Source: Acorus gramineus
Lineage: Eukaryota; Streptophyta; Magnoliopsida; Acorales; Acoraceae
Direction of reading: 5' to 3'
DNA length: 64,000 nucleotides
Assembly: GCA_030737835.1 (NCBI GenBank)
Contig: CM060851.1
Coordinates: 11,836,897-11,900,896, forward strand
Part shown: positions 31,926-40,752 of the stretch, piece by piece
How the letters are laid out: every line of letters begins with the position of its first letter
Position numbering within the stretch: position 1 is the first letter of the stretch
The notes under the pieces: model-generated
Database searches by the model: none
Told to the model about the DNA's origin: nothing
The model's input: only the letters and a program-made list of their open reading frames with translations
Translations under genes and position numbers: made by a program

Positions 31926-32140
31926 TACATTTCTTATGCCTCATTTTCTTCAATGTATAGTTTTAGAAGTCCCTTAATAGGTGTAAGTAGGGCTGCAACT
32001 CGGACGGGTTGGGGACGGGGGGGATGGACTGTACGGGGATGGATTATACATTACTTATGCCTCATTTTCTTCAATGTATAGTTTTAGAAGTCCCTTAATA
32101 GGTGTAAGTAGGGCTGCAACTCGGGCGGGTTGGGTTCGGG
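31926..32140 (+). repeat. 121-bp tandem duplication carrying the end of a MITE
   Basis: The block TACATTTCTTATGCC...TAGGGCTGCAACTCGG is present at 31926 and again at 32047, with TAGGGCTGCAAC at 31988 and 32109 (offset 121). Only the second copy continues into the MITE body. Confidence 0.8.
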
Positions 32141-32542
32141 TTGACCCCAACCTGAACTCAACCCGAATTTCAAACTACTCAACCCTAACCCGACCCAACC
32201 CGATTTTCAACCCGAATTGGACCAACCCGAACCCAACCCGTAATTAAATAAACCAACCCGACCCAACCCAAATTGGACCAACCCGATCCAACCCGAATTT
32301 CTAACATGATGTGCAAATTAAATAAATCAACCCGACCCAACCCGTAAGATTAACTAGGTTTACCTAAAATTTGGACTACCCAGATTAGAAGCTACAGAAT
32401 GAACGGCCATGATCTTTTTTTTAACTATTAGTTTATGGGTTCGGGTTGGGTCGGGTTGTGAGTGAGGCCAACCCGAATCCAACCCGATTTGTGAGTCAAC
32501 CCGAATTGACTAATCCGAACGCGAACCCAAATCCGATTTAGT
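32109..32542 (+). mobile_element. hAT-type MITE, 3'-truncated copy
   Basis: It starts TAGGGCTGCAACTCGGGC and consists largely of ACCCGACCCAACCCGAATT-type repeats. It matches 47340-47794 almost throughout but stops after CCGATTTAGT, lacking the right TIR. Confidence 0.75.
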
Positions 32543-33133
32543 AATTTATAGCCACTTTTGAGTGTATATATATGTCCGACCATGTTTACACCTCTTTAAA
32601 ATGAATAATGTAATTTTTCACTTTTATAGGTAGATCCATACAATTTATCAAAATATACACTTGTTTTTTATGAATGTCAATGTATCGTTAAATGAAATAT
32701 ATACTTTTAAAAAATTAAACATGTGATGACTGCATCATAGGTTTAATTTTTAAAATTAAACTTGTGATTGAAATGCATCTACGTGAAACTTGCAAAAATA
32801 CTCCCTATATTATAAAAATATGCACTTACACCCCTAACTATAATTTGAAAATATGCACTTACAAGTACCCCCTATTGTACACTTCTTGTTAAAATAGAAA
32901 AATCAGTAATATGAAAGTACAATTTTACCACTCAAAATAATATTTCATATTTGTCATCCATACATTTTTTTAATAAATGATATTCTTACATCTCAAATTA
33001 ATAATCCATCTAGGTATCATAATTAAAATAAATCATTCATACATTTTAGGTAACAATTTTTTGTGTTATGGTTTTTCTATGTTACCATGTGATTTAATGG
33101 TAGAGGGTATAAATGCATATTCTAAAATGATAA
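32543..33133. other. AT-rich intergenic sequence
   Basis: No gene or structured repeat recognised. Confidence 0.5.
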
Positions 33134-33393
33134 TGTTACGTACAACCCCATTTCAGTTAACAATTTCAGTCTATATGTGTTTTGGATTTTTTAAAAACAG
33201 ACCAAAGAGGTACATATTTTTACAAAAAATAAAACATATACATCCAATAATTTGCACGGATGCATTTATAGAAAATGTTAAAAAAAATTATCAAAACATA
33301 TATTTTGTTAATGTGAGTAAATGCACCGTTAATTTTTTATTGACACATATAAGACTGGATTGGGACTGAAAAAAAAACTCTGTAACAAGACTC
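33134..33393. mobile_element. MITE family A, copy 1
   Basis: Inverted ends: TGTTACGTACAACCCCATTT...TTTCAGTC on the left and, as reverse complement, GAGTCTTGTTACAGAG...TCAGTCCCAATCC on the right. It shares the internal block TTTACAAAAAATAAAACATA and CATTTATAGAAAATGT with copies at 58946-59206 and 59271-59500. No coding capacity. Confidence 0.6.
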
Positions 33394-33461
33394 ATTTTAA
33401 AAATACAAGAGTGAATTTGCAGGCTTCACAAACTTGAGGGGGTCAAAATGCATTATAACAA

Positions 33462-33478
33462 CCCCCCCCCCCCCCCCC
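33462..33478 (+). repeat. C17 homopolymer
   Basis: An unbroken run of 17 C. A (GT)n microsatellite follows at 33824-33850. Sequence between and around them is AT-rich and without recognised genes. Confidence 0.95.
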
Positions 33479-33823
33479 ATTTTTTAAAGTATTAAAATAT
33501 TACTTGGCTAATGAAGTTTATTATTGTATGAAAAAAAGAAATATAAACTTGTATGGATTGAATACATATGTTTTTATATTTTTTGTAATAAAATATATAC
33601 TGAGACAGTGGAATATATATCATTTTAAATGATTTTATATTTTATAATAGTGACATGATGACTGTAAATAGAATGTCAAACGGACTGCATTTATCAACAC
33701 CCAAAATAAATACTCTATATTAAAGATCCGACCTGGCAAGAGCAGATAGAAATGGAGGTCCCAGATCTGAGCCTAACGTGTAGTCCTAGAGAGAGCTTTT
33801 TTTTGGAGGGTTAATCCTAAAAA

Positions 33824-33854
<31 letters not shown>

Positions 33855-34013
33855 AAAGTTATAAAGTATGAAATTAGAGTTTAGGGGAGAGATAAAAAGT
33901 AGATAAATACGAACATGATAGAGGAAGATAAAGTAAGGTAAACACACGTCGATCGGCACTGGATAGATGACCCGTCTATGCCCATGCAGTCTGTTTTACA
34001 GTTCATTTTGCAG

Positions 34014-34200
34014 CCCCATACGTTATAATAACGTAGTCATTATTATAGCATATGGAGTTCTATCATAGTGTATGACCCAATTTTTTTTTATTTTTTCATC
34101 ATGAAAAAAAAATACACTTCTGTATCTATATACTTTATTTTATATAACAGCATGCATTTCAAATAGTGAGTGTATAATTTAAAAAAAAAAAATGGACTAT
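34014..34200. repeat. Dispersed AT-rich repeat family B
   Basis: The block TTCTATCATAGTGTATGA followed by poly-T, TTTTTATTTTTTCA and TATACTTTATTTTATATAAC recurs at about 40225-40400 (near the vicilin promoter) and about 57611-57725. Probably a MITE family; ends were not resolved. Confidence 0.45.
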
Positions 34201-34602
34201 AATTGAGGCTGCAATGAGAGTTGCGTGTATCCATTCCATGCCCAAAAGCCACCAAGGCAACCAAGGCACCTCAAACAGCAGCAACCAAGGTTCAAAGATC
34301 ACCCTGTCAAGGGACAACCCCCCTGGCCCGATCTGTCTTTGGAGCTGAGAAGAATGATGGATTTGTGAGCTTGCGAACAGAGGAGTCTGGGGAAAATGTT
34401 GGATCTGTGAGCGCTGAACGAAGGACCGCCCATATTGTGTTGAGTTTGCATATGAATCCATTAAACACATTCCCATTTACAGTTCCCATGTGGTTTCATA
34501 TATCTCGATTTTTATCAAATAAGGTATACAATTGGTTAGACGAGGTATATACAACAGTTTTAATTTTCATATTTTCTTTAAATGAATGCATACAATTTGT
34601 TG
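34201..34602 (+). other. Unrecognised, coding-like segment upstream of the copia element
   Basis: A 146-codon plus frame begins at 34221 (MRVSIPCPKATKATKAPQTA) and its first ~80 codons have balanced, coding-like composition with Ala/Thr/Lys repeats. I do not recognise a family. It may be a captured gene fragment or chance. Confidence 0.25.
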
Positions 34603-34736
34603 TGTTAGATTATATGTGTTATCTCATAATATGTATAGTGTATTACACGTGTAAATCCTAGATACTTGTATATATAAAGAATTAAATCCTAAGTGGAATA
34701 CAAGGATTCTCATTATTTCATTCGCTCATTCTAATA
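34603..34736 (+). repeat. 5' LTR of the copia element
   Basis: Starts TGTTAGATTATATG and ends CATTCTAATA. The terminal CA is changed to TA compared with the 3' LTR. It contains GTATATATAAAG, a likely TATA region (about 34668-34679). Confidence 0.9.
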
Positions 34737-34749
34737 TGGTATCAGAGCC
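34737..34749 (+). promoter_or_regulatory. Primer binding site of the copia element
   Basis: TGGTATCAGAGCC, complementary to the initiator tRNA-Met 3' end, directly adjoining the LTR. Confidence 0.92.
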
Positions 34750-35560
34750 ACCTCAAAAACCCTAAATATTTTTTTTTGGAATCCTTCATCGCCATCGTCG
34801 ACGTCGTCATCACCGCCGCCATCGTCGTCGTCGTCGTCGTGCCCTTCGCCGTTGCACGCCGCCCCTGCTCGCACTGCCCCTGCCCTGTCGCGCCGCCCTA
34901 CGGCGCTGCCCTGCCTTGCCGAGCGCCCGCCCTGCCGCACCTGGCTCTGTCCGAGCGCCTACCCTACCGCACCTGGCCCTGCCCGAGCGCACGCCCTGCC
35001 GCGCCTGGCCCTACTGCGCCCTGCCGCGTCGCCTAATCTGCACACGCGCAGATTCGCTCGGATTTCTCAGGACCCTGTCTTGGATCTTGTCGCGGACAGG
35101 ATCCTGGATTTCCCGGGCATTTGTTCACGAGCCAAACGCGCAAACGCGTCCCTGTCATTGTCAGCGCACGGTCCCGAGTTTCCCAGGATCCCACTCGCGC
35201 ACGCCCAGCATCTGTCCGCGCCCGGCCAAGCATCCGACCCGGATCCGCAAACCCGGGCCAGCATCCGACCCGAACCCGATCCGGATCTGTGAACCCGGCC
35301 CAGCATCCGACCTGGACCCGACCTGGATCCGCGAACCCGGCCCGGCACCCGACCCGAGTCCACCCTCAGGTCACCTCCGGCTCCCTCCAGCACCTCCGAC
35401 CGCCCTCCGCTGCCTCCGGCACCTCTTTGAGACTTCGAATCACTAAATTAGTCATAACTTCCTCTCCGGAAGTCCGATTAAGGTGATCTAGGAGTCCATT
35501 TTGTACGATTTTTCGTGCTCTACATCCTCGTTTGCTTCTGATCCTCATCCGAGTGGTTCT
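34750..35560 (+). repeat. GC-rich leader with ~50-bp repeats
   Basis: After a run of GTCGTC codon-like repeats (34795-34850) come Pro/Ala-like GCC-rich sequence and three or four imperfect ~50-bp repeats of CCCGGCCCAGCATCCGACC-type (about 35220-35365). Open frames on several phases reflect composition; gag starts at 35566. Confidence 0.6.
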
Positions 35561-35565
35561 GCACA

Positions 35566-36430
35566 ATGTCAGAAATCAACAACGACTCTACTCTTCTGCC
35601 ACCAACTTCGAAGATGGCTGATCTCTCTCAGGCCGCTACTCTCTCTCAGATGGCATGCTTTGAGAATTTTTGGGACAATCTTTTGAACTCGACGGATTTT
35701 CCTCAGTTCTGTCGACGACTTGTCACCCTGGCACATTACGGTACAGAGCGCTCTCGATCGTTCTAATCTTGTTAGTTATATTGATGGTTCTATTGTGCAA
35801 CCTTCTGATCAAGACCCGACATATATCACTTGGCGCATACGGGACAGATGTGTACGCTCCTATTTGATCAACTCTGTTGATCATTTGATCTGTGCAGATC
35901 TCACTGGTTTTCCATCGTCCGCCGCCCTATGGACTCATCTTAGTGGTCGCTTTGTAGAGAAAAGCGGTGCTCGTGATTATCAACTTCTGATCGAGACTCA
36001 GACTGCTACCCAAGGTGATCTATCTGCTCAGACTCTATATGGCCGCATGAGGGTGAACTTCAGGGAGCTTCGTGCCCTTGAGCCTGAACCGATGGCCACT
36101 CCCGTCGAGTGAGAAGCTTTTCGTGATCGTCACGAGTTGTACCAGTATCTGATGGCTCTTCGTCCAGAGTTTTCCGTATTGGCCGGTCAACTCATACATC
36201 GAGATCCACTTCCTCGACTGGAAGCCGTTGTCACTGAGGTTGTCGCTGAGGAGGCTCGTCTTCACACCATTGCATTGCGCCAGACCACTCCATCTTCCAC
36301 TTATGAGGGTGTCTTGGCTTCTACTCCTCCTACGACTCTCACAGGCTTCTCTCGAAAGAATACACTTTGTGCTCATTGCAAGAGGACTGGACATCCGATC
36401 GCCGACTGTTGGAAGCTTCATTCTGAATAG
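35566..36430 (+). pseudogene. gag: Copia gag (frameshifted) with zinc knuckle
   Basis: The ATG at 35566 (MSEINNDSTLLPPTSKMADL) opens the frame, which shifts near 35,740 to ALDRSNLVSYIDGSIVQPSD, WRIRDRCVRSYLINSVDHLI, FVEKSGARDYQLLIETQT. A TGA at 36,110 is followed by an open frame with HELYQYLMALRPEFSVLAGQ and LPRLEAVVTEVVAEEARL. The CCHC knuckle CAHCKRTGHPIADC lies at about 36370-36411. The layout is typical for plant copia gag (UBN2-like core, then knuckle). Confidence 0.85.
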
Positions 36431-36559
36431 CGCTTTGGACCAAAAGGAAGAGGACAGCATCGCCCCATTGCTCCCTATACTTCTGTTGCTGTTGCTACTA
36501 CGCTATGTCTTCCTACACAGATCAGCTTGGGCGTATTCAAGAGAGCCTCAATCAACTGA

Positions 36560-36940
36560 TCGTGCAGTGACCTCCTTCTGGTTCTTCTACTCCCTCTGCT
36601 TTCTCTACTACTTCAGGTACTCTTGTTCATTGGATTTTTGATTCAGGTGCCTCACATCACATGACACCAGACAGTTCCCTCCTCTGTCCTCTCCGGTATG
36701 ACTCCTCATGAGCGTCTTTATTCTTCTCACCCTGATTATAGCAAACTCCACACATTTGGATGTACGTGTTTTGTGCTTCTCCCTCCTCATCAACGCATCA
36801 AGTTGGCCGCTCGGTCAGTAAAGTGTGTATTTTTGGGGATTAGCTACAAACACAAGGGTTATCGCTACTATGATCCTGTTGGAGATCGATTTTGGATCAC
36901 TAGTCATGTGTCCTTTGTCAAGGATGTTCCCTATTTTTCT
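36560..36940 (+). pseudogene. pol: Copia protease fused by deletion to the end of integrase
   Basis: The protease motif WIFDSGASHHMTPDSS (about 36634-36680) is followed within ~20 bases by GMTPHERLYSSHPDYSKLH, FGCTCFVLLPPHQRIKLAAR, CVFLGISYKHKGYRYYDPVG, the C-terminal part of copia integrase. GAG-pre-integrase, the zinc finger and the DDE core of integrase, normally ~1.2 kb, are absent. Confidence 0.85.
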
Positions 36941-38884
36941 TCTTCACCCACTTCGTCCTCTCCTCCTGTGCACTCTCTTGTTCAGGTCTCTTCTGTACAT
37001 TCTCTTGTTCAGGTCTCTCCTATTACGTCTCTTCCTTTTCCTGGCCTACCTCTTGCACTAGAGTCTGTTCCTACCTCTGCCTCTCAACCTGACACTCCTG
37101 CAGATATTCCACCCTCTCCTCCCAATGTGTCTCCTATTGCCCCTATTAAAGATACTTCCGCTGGTCCTCCGACTCTCACGCCTAACACGCCTCCTCCTGC
37201 TGTGGATCCTCAGCTCTTGCCTCGTTATCCTCAGCGTGCGCGTCACCCCCCTTCCCGATTCAGTCACGACTCGGGACCACCTGACCAGTTTGGTTTTGCA
37301 TCTGTCAGTACCTACTCTCCACGGTTTCAGGCCTATCTCACAGGTATACATGCCCACCGTGAGCCTTGTTCTTACCGCGAGGCAGTCGAGTACCCTGAGT
37401 GGAAGGAGGCCATGGCAGAGGAATTTCAGGCATTTGAGCAGACACAGACTTGGGATGTTGTTCCCCTTCCAGATGATGTTACATCTATTAGCTGCAAATG
37501 GATCTTCAAGATCAAGCATCGTCTTGATGGGTCCATTGATCGGTATAAAGCTCGTCTTGTTGCTTGAGGTTTCACCCAGGAGTATGGTATTGACTATGAG
37601 GAGATGTTTGCACCTGTCGCTCAGATGACCACTGTTCGTACTCTCCTTGCAGTTGCTGCTGTTCGTCGCTGGCCTCTCTTTCAGATGGATGTGAAGAATG
37701 CCTTTCTTCACGGTGACCTATCTGAGGTTGCCCATATGTAGCTACCTCCAGGTGTTAGCACTCCTCCTCAGCATGTTTGTCGTCTTCGACGGGCTATATA
37801 CGGACTGAAACAGGCTCCTCGTGCCTAGTTTGAGCGTTTTCGCAATGTTATTCTGACAGCTGGTTTTATTGAGAGCCACTAGGACCACTCTATGTTCGTG
37901 CGTTCCTCATCGCAGGGGCGGGTAATCCTTCTTCTGTATGTTGACGACATGATTATAACTGGCGATGACTCCGCTGGTATTACTCTGGTCAAGAATCACC
38001 TCAGTCGACAGTTTCAGATGAAGGATCTTGGTACTCTTCGCTACTTCCTTGGTCTCGAGATTGCACAGAGTGACCGTGGGATCTTGCTTTCTCAACAGAA
38101 GTATACAGCTGACATTTTAGCGCGTGCTGCCCTTTCCGATACTCGCAATGCGAATACTCCTCTCGAGCTTCATGTGAAGCTTCATCCTACAGATGGTGAG
38201 CTTCTTCCAAATCCTACTAGATACAGACAGATTGTGGGTCAGCTTGTGTATCTCTGCATTACCAGACCTGACATTGCTCATGCTATTAGCATTGTTAGTC
38301 AGTTTATCTCGACCCCTCGATCAGTGCATTATGGTGCTCTTATGCGTATTCTCATATATTTACGTGGTACTATCACTAGATCGCTGTATCTGTCATCCTC
38401 TTCCACTTTGGTTCTTAGAACTTACACTAATACTGATTGGGCTGGAGATCCAACCACGAGATGCTCTACCAATGGGTTCTACATATTTCTTGAAGATTCC
38501 ATCATCTCTTGGCGCAGCAAGAAACAGGAATTTGTTTCCCTGTCCAGCACTGAGGCTGAATATCGAGCCATGGCTATCACCACCAAGGAGATTGTTCATC
38601 TCAGACGTATCTTGGTGGATCTAGGAGTTACTATGACTGGTCCTACTCCTCTTCACTGTGATAACCGATCTGCTATTCAAATTGCTAGCAATCCGGTCTT
38701 TCATGAGAGAACCAAAAACATTGACATCGATTGTCACTTCGTTCGTCAGCACTTTCTTGCAAAGACATTATCGCTTCCGCATTTCTCCTCTGCTGAGCAG
38801 CTTGTTGATTTCTTTACGAAGTCGCATCCAGTTCCTCGATTTCAGTTTCTCCTTCGCAAACTCACTTTGTATGATCCACCATGA
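36941..38884 (+). pseudogene. pol: Copia reverse transcriptase and RNase H with stop codons
   Basis: After a Pro/Ser-rich linker, RT begins at ~37390 (YPEWKEAMAEEFQAFEQTQT, CKWIFKIKHRLDGSIDRYKA). Stops occur at about 37565 (RLVA* for the usual RLVA-R/K-G), 37739, 37827 and 37879. The catalytic YVDDM lies at about 37937-37951, and RNase H spans about 38420-38760 (YTNTDWAGDP, STEAEYRAMA, DNRSAIQIASNPVFHERTKN). The part from 37892 to 38884 is open for 330 codons. RNase H is followed directly by the PPT and LTR. Several stops are single changes of CAG/TGG/CGA-type codons, as expected from cytosine methylation and deamination. Confidence 0.9.
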
Positions 38885-38897
38885 GTTTGAGGAGGGC

Positions 38898-39021
38898 TGT
38901 TAGATCATATGTGTTATCTCATAATGTGTGTAGTGTAACTCCTAGATACTTGTATATATAAAGGGATTAAACCCTAAGTGGAATACAAGGATTCTCATTA
39001 TTCCATTCTCTCATTCTAACA
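38898..39021 (+). repeat. 3' LTR of the copia element
   Basis: TGTTAGATCATATG...CATTCTAACA, 124 bp. It differs from the 5' LTR by a few substitutions and a 10-bp gap. Followed by TGTTG. Confidence 0.92.
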
Positions 39022-39246
39022 TGTTGAAATATAAAAATATGTATATCTTATTAAATAAATATATTATTGCTATGAAAATCAAAACATGTGCAGACTGCGA
39101 AACTAAAATTTTCTTAAGCAAGAGGGATAAAGAAATAATTGGGGCATTCATTCTTGTTGTCGTTGTTGCAGTGATTGGATATTACTACAAGAATTTTTTT
39201 AATGCCCCAGCGTTCATAGTCTCTCGCATGCTTTAATATTTTTAAA

Positions 39247-39987
39247 GGGTTAAAAACATCTAAGTCCCTACAAACATGGGAAAACCCATATAAGTCCCTA
39301 CTAAAATTAGGACATACGTACGAGTCTCTGAAAACTCAGAAAAACCCAATTATCATCCCTGAGTTAAATTTCCATCCAAATGTAACGGAATATTCCTAGA
39401 ATATTCTGTTACATATAATTGTGTAGACATTGAAGTCCTTATAAACAGTCATAAAAGACAAAAATACCCTTCAAAGATTTTTACATTTAATTGTGCAGAC
39501 ATTGCAATTTAAAAATTAAATACCCTCTAAAATACTGCAATTTCTACACAATTAAATATAAAAATTCTTCAGGGGCATTTTTGTCTTTTACATGTACCAA
39601 TTTGTCTTTACGATTATTTATAAGGACTGTAATGTCTATTAAAGTTTTTCAAGAGCAATTTTATCTTTTGCGGGGACTAATTTATCTTTATGATTATTTA
39701 TAGGGACTACAATATATACACAATTTAATGTAAAAGTCTTTTAGGGGCAATTTTATCTTTTGCAGAGACTAATTTGTCTTTATGACTGTTTATAAGGACT
39801 TCAATGTCTACACAATTATATGTAACGGAATATTCTAGGAATATTCCATTACATTTGGATGGAAATTTAACTCAGGGATGATAATTGGGTTTTTTTTAGT
39901 TTTCAGGGACTCGTACGTCTGTTCTAATTTTAGAAGGGACTTATATGGGTTTTCCTATGTTTGAAGGGACTTAGATATCTTTAACCC
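39247..39987. mobile_element. MULE-type MITE with ~220-bp terminal inverted repeats
   Basis: The left end GGGTTAAAAACATCTAAGTC and the reverse complement of the right end GGGTTAAAGATATCTAAGTC stay >90% alike for over 200 bases. A perfect 9-bp duplication ATTTTTAAA lies at 39238-39246 and 39988-39996. No transposase; the 741-bp unit could fold into a long hairpin. Degenerate internal repeats of GGGGCAATTTTATCTTTTGC type occur in the centre. Confidence 0.88.
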
Positions 39988-39996
39988 ATTTTTAAA

Positions 39997-40590
39997 ATGT
40001 GTATATTTTGTTTATTGAATATATATATCATCATAAAAAGAAATGTATACCCTAATAAAGTATAGTCTTATTGATTTTTTTTATAAAAAAATAAAAAATA
40101 TATATTTCATATATAATTCATCATATATATGCCTCAAGGCCCTCGAAAGTGAAACATTATGATTGCATAGCACAACTAAACATAGTAATGCAAAATGAGT
40201 GTTGATACACTAAATTTGTTTTGCAATTTCATGTGTTATAATAGTGTATGAGTTTCTATCATAGTATATAATCTAATTTTTTTTATTTTTTCAAAATAAA
40301 GAACAAAACATTACCGTATCCAAGTATATATTTTATTTCATACAACATGAATATGCAAATAGCACTAAACATGGGCTGAACATAACATTTTTTTCATGAA
40401 AAAAAAAAGGTCACGATTTAGGCTTATTAGCAGCCTCAAAACACTCTCGGTTAAAACCAGGTCAAAAAAAAATTAATTAAAAAAAAACTCCCTCCATTTC
40501 CGGGATCAGTGACTAATGGCACTCCCAACAAAAAACACTTTGCACAGACTGAGTTGGTCCAAGTCCCACTACGCTTGCACAGCCACAACC
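39997..40590. promoter_or_regulatory. AT-rich upstream region of the vicilin-like gene
   Basis: It contains a copy of dispersed repeat family B (about 40225-40400). The last ~100 bases before the TATA box are less AT-rich. No specific binding site could be assigned with confidence in this part. Confidence 0.35.
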
Positions 40591-40593
40591 CGG

Positions 40594-40600
40594 TATATAA
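40594..40600 (+). promoter_or_regulatory. Probable TATA box of the vicilin-like gene
   Basis: TATATAA in CCCGGTATATAATGAAC, 153 bases upstream of the start codon. It would place the transcription start near 40625-40630. Confidence 0.6.
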
Positions 40601-40652
40601 TGAACAAACACCACGCCCGCATAGAGAGGCCAGGTGCACTCCCGAGTTGCCG

Positions 40653-40660
40653 CATGCATG
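40653..40660 (+). promoter_or_regulatory. RY motif CATGCATG near the vicilin-like gene start
   Basis: The palindromic RY repeat is the known target of B3 factors (ABI3/FUS3/LEC2) in seed storage protein promoters. Here it lies ~55 bases 3' of the TATA box and ~93 bases before the ATG, so by the simplest reading it is in the 5' leader. It fits seed expression by inference only. Confidence 0.55.
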
Positions 40661-40752
40661 CCGCGTGTCCCATGCCACACACTCTCTCCCTCTCCCTTCT
40701 TAAACACCTCTTCTTCATTCAGTTTTTTGACAAGGGAGAGAGAATTGAAAGA

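Larger units (their letters stand above)
34603..39021 (+). mobile_element. Ty1/copia retrotransposon with very short LTRs
   Basis: LTRs of 134 bp (34603-34736) and 124 bp (38898-39021), both starting TGTTAGAT and containing GGAATACAAGGATTCTCATT, are flanked by a perfect 5-bp duplication TGTTG (34598-34602, 39022-39026). The primer site TGGTATCAGAGCC (34737-34749) lies directly after the 5' LTR, and GAGTTTGAGGAGGGC lies just before the 3' LTR. Inside: a long GC-rich leader (34750-35560), gag, a piece of protease joined to the end of integrase, then RT and RNase H. RT after RNase-free integrase order confirms copia. Stops and a deletion make it non-autonomous. Confidence 0.93.

Noticed and set aside
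34810-35486. Several overlapping frames of 60-176 codons in both strands
   Set aside because: These come from the GC-rich repetitive leader of the copia element; the true gag starts at 35566.
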